NCBI RefSeq assembly: GCF_011046245.1 | Contig: NZ_CP049241.1 | Location: 2,496,001-2,560,000 of the forward strand | From: Allorhizobium pseudoryzae | Lineage (GTDB): Bacteria; Pseudomonadota; Alphaproteobacteria; Rhizobiales; Rhizobiaceae | DNA length: 64,000 bases | Reading direction: 5' to 3' | Shown here: piece after piece, positions 58,901 to 64,000 of the stretch | Numbering within the stretch: position 1 is the first letter of the stretch | Layout: each line of letters starts with the position of its first letter | The notes under the pieces: generated by a model | What the model saw: only the letters and a program-made list of their open reading frames with translations | Databases searched by the model: none | Told to the model about the DNA's origin: nothing | Program-made: the position numbers and the translations under genes

Positions 58901-59616
58901 TGACGCTCACCCGCCTCAACCCGGACCTGTTGCCGTCGCTGCTGCCGCAGGCCGATGGCATTCAGGGCGAGGTGACCGAGGCGAAGGTTGATCCCCTGCT
59001 GGAAGCGCTTGTGCACGAAGGCTCCGCCACGCTCGGCCGCGTCGATATCCCCTTCACCATGACCGGCGGGCAGGTGCGCGCGCAAAACATCACGGCGAAG
59101 GCTGGGGAGACGAATCTCGGGGCAGATCTCAGGATCGATCTCGTCGAGGATGCGCTGGAGGCTTCCCTGCAGGTCTCCTATGCGCCTGGCGAGGAAGCGG
59201 TTGCCGGTGGTGATGCGGCCTTCAAGCTTCTCTATTCCGGCGCCCTGTCAGCGCCGTCCGAGACGCTGGATGCCGGCGCGATCACCAACTATCTGTCGCT
59301 GCGGGCCTTCGAGCGGGAACGGCGGCGTGTCGAGACGCTGCAGGCGAGCGTGCTGGAGAAACAGCGCCTGCGCCGTGAGGTGGCGCTCTACAATTTCGAG
59401 GACAATCGGCGCCGCATCCTGCGCGAGAAGGCGGAAGCCGAAGCGAAGGTGAGGGCGGCGGAGGAAGCACGCCTTGCGGCGGAAGCCGAGGCGCGGGCTC
59501 GTGCTGCCGAGGAACAGCGCCGTCGCGAGGCGGACAGCATCCCGCAATTGACGGTTCCGCCGACGGGTGACGTGTTCCGCCAGAACGGTTTTGCGCCGGG
59601 CGCTGCGCGAGATTGA
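55942..59616 (+). CDS. AsmA-like giant membrane-tethered protein
   Basis: A 1224-residue protein. The N-terminal transmembrane helix (about residues 3-26, in ILLVISGLVVVALFTALLAP) and the following FVDWSSFRRDFETQASRILGKKVTVNG fit the AsmA N-terminal domain. Long repetitive beta-rich stretches follow, and the last 120 residues are strongly charged, Ala/Arg/Glu-rich and helical. AsmA-like proteins bridge inner and outer membranes and carry phospholipids. The start is GTG at 55942 with AAGGAG at 55927-55932. A partial ATG upstream is out of frame. Its end is 19 bp from the convergent RHH gene. Confidence 0.85.
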   Translation: MLGRILLVISGLVVVALFTALLAPFFVDWSSFRRDFETQASRILGKKVTVNGTVDARLLPFPSVTMTDVRVGQDTDGTPIVQVAAFSMDMELAPFLSGEARIFDMRLDRPKARIRVLKDGKLDWMRGSRPELPARNVVLEDVHVTGAEIEFIDEATGRTRRVTGLTAEMSATSLAGPWRAEGNATLDGYEAKFSLASGEPEAATASVPLRMKVWPDVQPVEVQLDGALALTEARPEYKGDFSLSFLDQPINPVLPQTTEKPVPPPRTKGKFELTNDRIRIAEYRTEIGGLDNPYVVTGEATLDTGDKPEFLLTAEGQQVDVNRLTADLVKGKTARNPHVSGQQRLNALIAIAARVPIPQVPGKATIRLPAIVADGTTIRDVRLDMRPAGKGWKVENAVATLPGRTQVEVQGALRLDGAASFTGRMLLASNQPSGLSDWLTGKVDPAIRQLKAAGFSATVNLTPTLQRFDNLELAVGAATLKGRVERESPAEATPTLSINLTGDEVDLDALRALASLMTGDDAGEDVLDHRLAAQIKAGRLTAFGIAAEKVETVLELGAGKLSLQKLTIGNVAGASITAKGTAEGSFLSYSGSGSLTFNAFDPTPFITMLHQKLPRHPLLDRLVRNAAWYADTNLSANVTLQDGALAARIGGRSNGSEVSADLDLPNLFDITADTKLDLTAKLANPQAGTLLGQMGLDSLPFDGDSDASLSLDLHQDGSKPARLNVAYATDRTRLSADGTANLSADAFGQGQFDMTLKSEDLEPTLLTAGIGLPQFGLGLPVDLSASLVLQPQAARFDAIRGAIGGNGVSGQVTLDRTASLTKASGEVTLDLVDLGWLGEAVYGPLTDGETGDLSDKSFALPMFAGTDLAFTLHARSLKGFGLPPAEEVSARLISRAGGVTIEEAKGRWLGGQIAGRVALSNSEGVGLFQTRLSVENADLASLVWQSQGKPVATGRTSFALAAEATAKTPAGLLAAASGSGAVHLTDLTLTRLNPDLLPSLLPQADGIQGEVTEAKVDPLLEALVHEGSATLGRVDIPFTMTGGQVRAQNITAKAGETNLGADLRIDLVEDALEASLQVSYAPGEEAVAGGDAAFKLLYSGALSAPSETLDAGAITNYLSLRAFERERRRVETLQASVLEKQRLRREVALYNFEDNRRRILREKAEAEAKVRAAEEARLAAEAEARARAAEEQRRREADSIPQLTVPPTGDVFRQNGFAPGAARD

Positions 59617-59635
59617 GCGGTCTGTCCAGCCCTCG

Positions 59636-59860
59636 TCAGGTCGTGGGCGCCTGCTGCTTCAGCCAAGCAAGAACATACAGCCTCAGCGCCGAGGAGAGGT
59701 TGCTGTCTGCCGGGCGGGCGTCGTCGATTTCGGCAATCAGCGCGGCGATGCTCAGCCTGCGGGCGCTGGCGATGGTCTTCAACTCGTCCCAGAAGGCATC
59801 TTCGAGCGAAAAGCTCGTGCGATGTCCGTGCAGCGTGGTGGAGTGTTTGCGGATCATCAC
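59636..59860 (-). CDS. Ribbon-helix-helix domain protein
   Basis: A 74-residue protein, MMIRKHSTTLHGHRTSFSLE onward, resembling the RHH_4 type (PF13467) common in alphaproteobacteria: a beta strand TTLHGHRTSFSLED, then two helices. It is the last gene of a minus-strand group with DUF4169 and sspB, about 60 bp away from the former. A DNA-binding autoregulator is possible, but it has no adjacent toxin. Confidence 0.7.
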   Translation of the reverse strand: MMIRKHSTTLHGHRTSFSLEDAFWDELKTIASARRLSIAALIAEIDDARPADSNLSSALRLYVLAWLKQQAPTT

Positions 59861-59921
59861 GGGGCCTGCGACCTGACCAGTGGATATGATCGTTTGAAGT
59901 GCCGGCCGGCCGACGGCAGAC

Positions 59922-60128
59922 CTAGCGGTCTGTCTCGTCGGAGGGGCCGGTCCGTTCGAGCCGGCCCTGATCCAGTTGTTTTTCTGCCTTGTCGTTCAGC
60001 GCTTTCGTCAGCGTCTTTTCCTGCTTCGTCCGGCCGAAGGTAATGCGGTTCTGCTCCGCCTGACGCTCCTTGTCGGACCGTGCCTTGGCTTTGCGGGCCA
60101 GTCGAAGATTGACGATCTCGGCGCTCAT
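59922..60128 (-). CDS. DUF4169 family protein
   Basis: A 68-residue, very charged helical protein, MSAEIVNLRLARKAKARSDK onward, ending TGPSDETDR. It matches the DUF4169 pattern of alphaproteobacterial small proteins that are found next to sspB. The start lies 12 bp after the sspB stop, so both are one transcript. Function unknown. Confidence 0.8.
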   Translation of the reverse strand: MSAEIVNLRLARKAKARSDKERQAEQNRITFGRTKQEKTLTKALNDKAEKQLDQGRLERTGPSDETDR

Positions 60129-60140
60129 CGGAGCCTCGTG

Positions 60141-60656
60141 TCAGTGCTTCTTGCGGAAGGAATCGAGCGAGACGACGGACCCCGCCTTCTTTTCCTCGTC
60201 GGACTTTTCCTCATCCTCGGCGCTGGCTGGCTTGGCGGCGGCGACGGCTTCCACCGGATAGGCGGTGATTTCCGCCGACTGATCGTCTTCCTCGATAAGC
60301 GGCACTTCGAATTCGAGTTCGAAATTGACCGATGGGTCATAGAAGCCGCGAATCGCGTTGAACGGGATCGAGAGCCGCTCCGGTGTGTCGGAGAAGGACA
60401 GGCCCACTTCGAAATGCGTGTCGTGGATCTTCAGGTCCCAGAACTGGTGCTGGATGACGATCGTCATCTGTTCGGCATATTTCGACTTCAGGTGCGGCGA
60501 AATGCGAACACCCGGAGCGCCGGTGAGGAATGTGATGAAGAAATGATGATCACCCGGAAGACGGCCGGTTGCTGCCACTTCGGACAGAACCTTGCGGATA
60601 ACGCCGCGCAGAGCGTCCTGCGCCAAGATATCGTAACGGATGTGATCCTGCCCCAT
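60141..60656 (-). CDS. sspB: ClpXP adaptor SspB (alpha type)
   Basis: A 171-residue protein. The body domain (about residues 1-115) has the alpha-SspB pattern: IRYDILAQDALRGVIRKVL, FFITFLTGAPGVRISPHLKS, and SIPFNAIRGFYDPSVNFELE. An acidic linker (about 120-160) leads to the C-terminal VVSLDSFRKKH tail, which resembles the short motif that docks on ClpX. SspB binds ssrA-tagged proteins and hands them to ClpXP. Here the tmRNA gene lies about 130 bp upstream on the same strand, giving direct genetic linkage of tag and adaptor. Confidence 0.92.
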   Translation of the reverse strand: MGQDHIRYDILAQDALRGVIRKVLSEVAATGRLPGDHHFFITFLTGAPGVRISPHLKSKYAEQMTIVIQHQFWDLKIHDTHFEVGLSFSDTPERLSIPFNAIRGFYDPSVNFELEFEVPLIEEDDQSAEITAYPVEAVAAAKPASAEDEEKSDEEKKAGSVVSLDSFRKKH

Positions 60657-60784
60657 AGGTGCTTTCTTCCAATCAATTTGCGTGTGTCACAGGCGATTTG
60701 TCCGCCCGTTATACGGCAGGTCCCGTCCTCGCGGAAGACCTTGACATATCATCAGGCCATCATAACCAAAATCCGATGAAGGGA

Positions 60785-61128
60785 GAAGGTGAAGGCTTCT
60801 GTTGCCAGGTGCCTTCGGACCCCGCCTCAAGGGGCTAACCAAGAGGACTTAGAGCGGAATTCCCGCACCGCCATTAGGCAGCGAGAGCGTATTCCTTAGC
60901 GTTGTTGTCGTTTGCAACTACACTTGTGACCCGATAACGGCGGTATCATGCCGAGCAAAAGTTCGATCTTTACGCCCTTGTCGATCCTATTTCGCCCCCA
61001 TCAAAAGCCGGTCTGACCCTTTGCAGGAAGACCGACCGGTTTTTGGTGGAGGCGCCGGGTACCGCCCCCGGGTCCAATAGGTTTATTACACCGACCGTTT
61101 ATTGCCATAGCCGGAGCAAGCCCCGGCA
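60785..61128 (-). ncRNA. ssrA: Transfer-messenger RNA, alphaproteobacterial permuted two-piece form
   Basis: tmRNA rescues stalled ribosomes and adds a degradation tag. Order on the minus strand: the acceptor piece comes first, ending CGCCTCCACCA with the encoded CCA at 61046-61044; a spacer (61043 to about 61000) with a GACCGG/CCGGTC hairpin is removed; the coding piece begins GGGGGCG at 60999 and pairs with CGCCTCC as the acceptor stem. The tag is read from 60915 to 60874 as ANDNNAKEYALAA plus TAA. That order and the split are typical of alphaproteobacteria. A hairpin GAAGGC/GCCTTC (60791-60816) closes the 3' end. The ends given are approximate. Confidence 0.95.
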
Positions 61129-61134
61129 CGAGTG

Positions 61135-61163
61135 ATATAAGTCTTTCGCAGGCCGATGAAAAG
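61135..61163 (-). promoter_or_regulatory. Probable ssrA promoter
   Basis: On the minus strand CTTTTC (61163-61158), 17 bases, then TTATAT (61140-61135) fit a sigma-70-type -35/-10 pair, about 7 bp before the inferred start of the tmRNA precursor at 61128. Confidence 0.5.
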
Positions 61164-61317
61164 GGGCAAGCGATGAGATGTTCGGCATTCCGTTTCGGGA
61201 GCGGGTTTGGCGCGGCGTCACTGTCTGCGGTCAGAGCCGCTTGCCCGTTGCAATCCCTTGCAGGCTTTTATGGCACGCGCGGGATATGCTGAGGCGGTCG
61301 GCCCTGGTGCGGCCTGA

Positions 61318-62148
61318 TCAGAGGGAGACCTCTCCGGAAATGACGCTGCGGCAGTGCCCGCCGAGCCAGATGTCGGCGTCATGCCGGGTGATGAAGAGGC
61401 GGGCCGACCGGCCGATCATGGTTCCCTGAGCAGCGACGTAGCGGTGCGGCGCATGGCCAGCTTCGGTCAGCCAGAGGGCAAGCCCGGCGTTCAGGCTGCC
61501 GGTCGCGGCGTCCTCGAAGCCGGCGGCGGTAAAGCCGCGCACCTCGAAATCGCAGTCCGTGTCCTCGCCCTTCTCCGATGGCCCGATGATCCCGACCCGC
61601 ATGCCCTTGAGGCGGGCAAAATCGGGCTTGATGGCCAGCACCTGCGCTCTCGATCGCAGCAGAAATCCCATCCAGCCCGGACCGTTGTCGACCCAGGCCG
61701 AATCGACCACATCCGCCGGCGTGAGGCCGGTCCCGGCGAGCGCCTTTGCCCGTAAATCCGGCTCGATCGCCCCGGAGCGGACCAGCGGGGGCCCCTTGAA
61801 GGCGAGCCGCTCGCCTTCGCGGCGTACCTCGATCAGGCCGGCGGCACATTGCTGCACCACCCGCTCGCCTGCCGCCTGTCCGCCAGCTTCCAGCCAGGCA
61901 TGGCACGAGCCGAGCGTCGGGTGGCCGGCAAAGGGCAGTTCCTGCAGCGGCGTGAAGATCCGCACCCGGTAGTCGGCCCCCTCCAGCGTCGGTTTCAGCA
62001 GGAAAGTCGTTTCGCTGAGATTCGTCCAGCGGGCAAAAGCGGCCATCTGCTCGTCCGTCAGGCGATCCGCGTCATGCACGACGGCAAGCGCATTGCCGCG
62101 CGTCGGACAGGCCGAAAAGACATCGACCTGGGTGAAACGGGTGGACAT
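61318..62148 (-). CDS. PhzF family phenazine-biosynthesis-like epimerase/isomerase
   Basis: A 276-residue protein of the diaminopimelate-epimerase-like PhzF fold. The catalytic glutamate is E46 in NLSETTFLL, and FAGHPTLG follows at residues 73-80. The C-terminal half has [15 protein letters not shown], the family counterpart of the first-half loop. Most PhzF proteins in bacteria without phenazine genes have unknown substrates. ATG 62148 follows GAAGGAAATGCC. It diverges from thyA. Confidence 0.88.
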   Translation of the reverse strand: MSTRFTQVDVFSACPTRGNALAVVHDADRLTDEQMAAFARWTNLSETTFLLKPTLEGADYRVRIFTPLQELPFAGHPTLGSCHAWLEAGGQAAGERVVQQCAAGLIEVRREGERLAFKGPPLVRSGAIEPDLRAKALAGTGLTPADVVDSAWVDNGPGWMGFLLRSRAQVLAIKPDFARLKGMRVGIIGPSEKGEDTDCDFEVRGFTAAGFEDAATGSLNAGLALWLTEAGHAPHRYVAAQGTMIGRSARLFITRHDADIWLGGHCRSVISGEVSL

Positions 62149-62286
62149 GGCATTTCCTTCATCTGTCGGCGCGTGGCCCGGCCGCAACCAAGCGGCATCG
62201 ATTGCATGGGGACGGGGAATTGGAGAGGCTGTCGTTTCCGGGCGCACGCGCCTATATTACGCGGCGAGCAGAATCGGCAGGACCCA

Positions 62287-63081
62287 ATGAAACAGTATCA
62301 TGATCTTCTTCGCCACGTGATGGAGACTGGCAGCGACCGCGGTGACCGCACGGGTACCGGTACGCGCTCCGTCTTCGGCTATCAGATGCGCTTTGATCTG
62401 GCCGAGGGTTTTCCGGTTCTGACGACGAAGAAGCTGCACCTTCGCTCGATCATCCATGAACTCCTTTGGTTCCTGAAGGGCGAAACGAACATCGCCTACC
62501 TCAAGGACAACGGCGTTTCGATCTGGGACGAGTGGGCCGACGAAAAGGGCGAACTCGGTCCCGTCTACGGTTACCAGTGGCGCTCCTGGCCGAAGCCGGA
62601 CGGCGGTCATGTCGACCAGATCGCCAATTTGATCGAGAGCCTGAAGACCAATCCCAATTCGCGCCGGCATATCGTCTCGGCCTGGAACCCGGCGCAGGTG
62701 GATGACATGGCGCTGCCGCCCTGCCACTGCCTGTTCCAGTTCTATGTCTCGGACGGAAAGCTCTCCTGCCAGCTCTACCAGCGCTCGGCGGACATCTTTC
62801 TCGGCGTACCCTTCAACATCGCCTCCTATGCGCTGTTGACGATGATGGTGGCGCAGGTGACGGGCCTGAAGCCCGGCGATTTCGTCCACACGCTGGGCGA
62901 TGCGCATATCTATGCCAACCACTTCGAACAGGCCGAACTGCTTCTGACGCGCACGCCAAAAAAGCTGCCGGTGATGGAGATCAATCCCAAGGTCAAGGAT
63001 ATCTTCGGCTTCACCTTCGAGGATTTCTCGCTCGTCGGCTACGAGGCAGACCCGCATATCAAGGCGCCGGTGGCGGTATGA
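62287..63081 (+). CDS. thyA: Thymidylate synthase
   Basis: A 264-residue enzyme that methylates dUMP to dTMP with methylene tetrahydrofolate. The catalytic cysteine is C146 in [11 protein letters not shown], at the same number as in E. coli, with [17 protein letters not shown] and GDAHIYANH for substrate binding. ATG 62287 is well placed. The stop overlaps folA by 4 bp (ATGA), the usual rhizobial arrangement, and DHFR regenerates the folate that ThyA oxidises. Confidence 0.97.
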   Translation: MKQYHDLLRHVMETGSDRGDRTGTGTRSVFGYQMRFDLAEGFPVLTTKKLHLRSIIHELLWFLKGETNIAYLKDNGVSIWDEWADEKGELGPVYGYQWRSWPKPDGGHVDQIANLIESLKTNPNSRRHIVSAWNPAQVDDMALPPCHCLFQFYVSDGKLSCQLYQRSADIFLGVPFNIASYALLTMMVAQVTGLKPGDFVHTLGDAHIYANHFEQAELLLTRTPKKLPVMEINPKVKDIFGFTFEDFSLVGYEADPHIKAPVAV

Positions 63082-63614
63082 GTTCGGTTCACGTTCCGGT
63101 CGTCCTGATTTCCGCCGTGTCGGAGAACAACGTGATCGGCCGCGATGGCGACATGCCGTGGAAGCTCTCGACCGATCTCAAGCGCTTCAAGCAGATGACG
63201 CTCGGCAAGCCGGTGATCGTCGGGCGCAAAACGCTCGACAGTTTCGGCGGCAAGCCGCTGCCCGGTCGTCCGCATGTGGTGGTGACGCGTGATCCGTCTC
63301 GTGTCGTCGAAGGTTGCCGGATGGCGGCTTCGGTCGATGAGGCCTTGGAGATCGCCCGGCAGATCGCATCGGAGAGCGGGGCGCCCGAGATCTGCGTGAT
63401 CGGCGGCGGCGAGATCTATGCCCAGGCGATCGGCGGCGCGGATGCGCTCTTGATCACCCATGTCGAGACCGTCATCGACGATGGCGATACCTTCTTCCCT
63501 GTGATCGATCCGGACGTCTTCGAGACGGTGGAGGAGGTTGCGGTGCCGGCGGGCGAAAAGGACAGTTTTCCCACCCGTTTCACCAGCTATCGACGCCGGA
63601 CTGCGGCAAACTGA
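63078..63614 (+). CDS. folA: Dihydrofolate reductase
   Basis: A 178-residue NADPH-dependent enzyme that reduces dihydrofolate to tetrahydrofolate. The N-terminal block [21 protein letters not shown] is the DHFR signature, with the Asp-like catalytic residue in LSTDLKRFK, and [13 protein letters not shown] and [13 protein letters not shown] complete the fold. It is translationally coupled to thyA. The gap of 145 bp before hflK suggests a separate start for the next gene. Confidence 0.96.
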   Translation: MSSVHVPVVLISAVSENNVIGRDGDMPWKLSTDLKRFKQMTLGKPVIVGRKTLDSFGGKPLPGRPHVVVTRDPSRVVEGCRMAASVDEALEIARQIASESGAPEICVIGGGEIYAQAIGGADALLITHVETVIDDGDTFFPVIDPDVFETVEEVAVPAGEKDSFPTRFTSYRRRTAAN

Positions 63615-63759
63615 AACATTTCGTTACCTAACACCGGGAAGTGACGCCATCGCGCGTTGAAAGCGGCCGTGCGCATACCTATAACGGGGCATGACCCGAT
63701 TGCCGCAGTCGTGACGCGGCGCGTCGAGGGGTGGGAGTAGCTCGAACAAAGAGGTTTTG

Positions 63760-64000
63760 ATGCCCTGGAGCAATCAGAATGGCGGCGGCCCCTGGGGGGG
63801 CGGCGGCAATAATCAGGGGCCATGGGGCCAAGGGCCGAATCGCCCGCGCGGTGGCGGTGGCGGCAATGGCGGTGGTGGCAACGGAGGGCCGCCGGATCTC
63901 GAGGACATCATTCGCCGCAGCCAGGACCGGCTGCGCGGCGTGGTGCCCGGCGGATTCAACGGCGGCGTCTTCGCGATCATCCTGGTCGTGATCGCCGCAT
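63760..64000 (+). CDS. hflK: HflK membrane protease regulator, 5' part only
   Basis: The first 80 residues of HflK: a Gly/Asn/Pro-rich N terminus (PWSNQNGGGPWGGGGNNQ and repeats), the LEDIIRRSQDRLRGVVPGG segment, and the start of the transmembrane helix (VFAIILVVIAA). HflK forms a complex with HflC that regulates the FtsH protease. AAAGAGG lies before ATG 63760. The gene continues past the window; hflC is expected next. Confidence 0.85.
   Translation, partial: MPWSNQNGGGPWGGGGNNQGPWGQGPNRPRGGGGGNGGGGNGGPPDLEDIIRRSQDRLRGVVPGGFNGGVFAIILVVIAA

Overview
The window is chromosomal DNA of an alphaproteobacterium, most likely family Rhizobiaceae (Agrobacterium/Rhizobium/Shinella-like). The evidence is an uninterrupted alphaproteobacterial division and cell-wall (dcw) cluster, an FtsZ with a long C-terminal linker, a circularly permuted two-piece tmRNA encoding the tag ANDNNAKEYALAA, an alpha-type SspB, DUF982, DUF1127 and DUF4169 proteins, and RIME-like palindromic intergenic repeats. 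No prophage, CRISPR array, rRNA or tRNA was seen. Almost all of the DNA is ordinary core chromosome with dense, GC-rich genes.

Layout. 1-4025: the 5' part of a PPi-dependent phosphofructokinase gene (minus strand), a DnaJ/TerB chaperone overlapping a peptidoglycan amidase, and a SolA-like amine oxidase. 4078-4513: RNase P RNA. 4515-25900: the dcw cluster mraZ-rsmH-ftsL-ftsI-murE-murF-mraY-murD-ftsW-murG-murC-murB, then two tiny membrane-protein genes and a strong terminator, then ddl-ftsQ-ftsA-ftsZ, a terminator, and lpxC. 26087-30953: bamD, recN, ligA, followed by RIME-like repeats. 31282-38554: small housekeeping and accessory genes (GNAT, DUF982, DEDDh exonuclease, CreA, a minus-strand mcp-cheW pair, a 51-residue membrane protein, SCO1/SenC, prmA, DUF1127). 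38804-49108: aminopeptidase P, azlCD, pncA, a YeeE/YedE transporter, a DUF2778 protein, an M20 hydrolase and a UvrD-type helicase. 49365-53746: an RND efflux pair. 53821-54356: a ParDE-type toxin-antitoxin pair. 54453-59616: a GlcD/D-lactate dehydrogenase-type oxidase and a giant AsmA-like protein. 59636-61128: minus-strand sspB-DUF4169-RHH and, just upstream on the same strand, the tmRNA gene. 61318-64000: a PhzF protein, thyA, folA and the start of hflK.

How it works together. The dcw genes cover cytoplasmic peptidoglycan precursor synthesis (MurC-F, MurB, Ddl), the lipid steps (MraY, MurG), septal polymerisation (FtsW, FtsI), the divisome scaffold (FtsL, FtsQ, FtsA, FtsZ) and the first committed lipid A step (LpxC). 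Genes abut or overlap by 1-13 bp, so translational coupling is likely. A terminator before ddl and another after ftsZ split the cluster into at least three transcription units. The leader of mraZ carries four 5-bp motifs at exact 10-bp spacing that look like MraZ boxes, and both the mraZ and ddl leaders carry near-matches to the CtrA consensus.

The less ordinary items are the MraZ-box array, the small-protein cassette between murB and ddl, the same-strand adjacency of ssrA and sspB, a structured non-coding leader at about 31860-31988, an AGAACATG-N9-CATGTTCT palindrome upstream of the helicase gene, and several small proteins of unknown function. I found no clear new multi-gene system. The murB-ddl cassette is the best candidate for undescribed biology.
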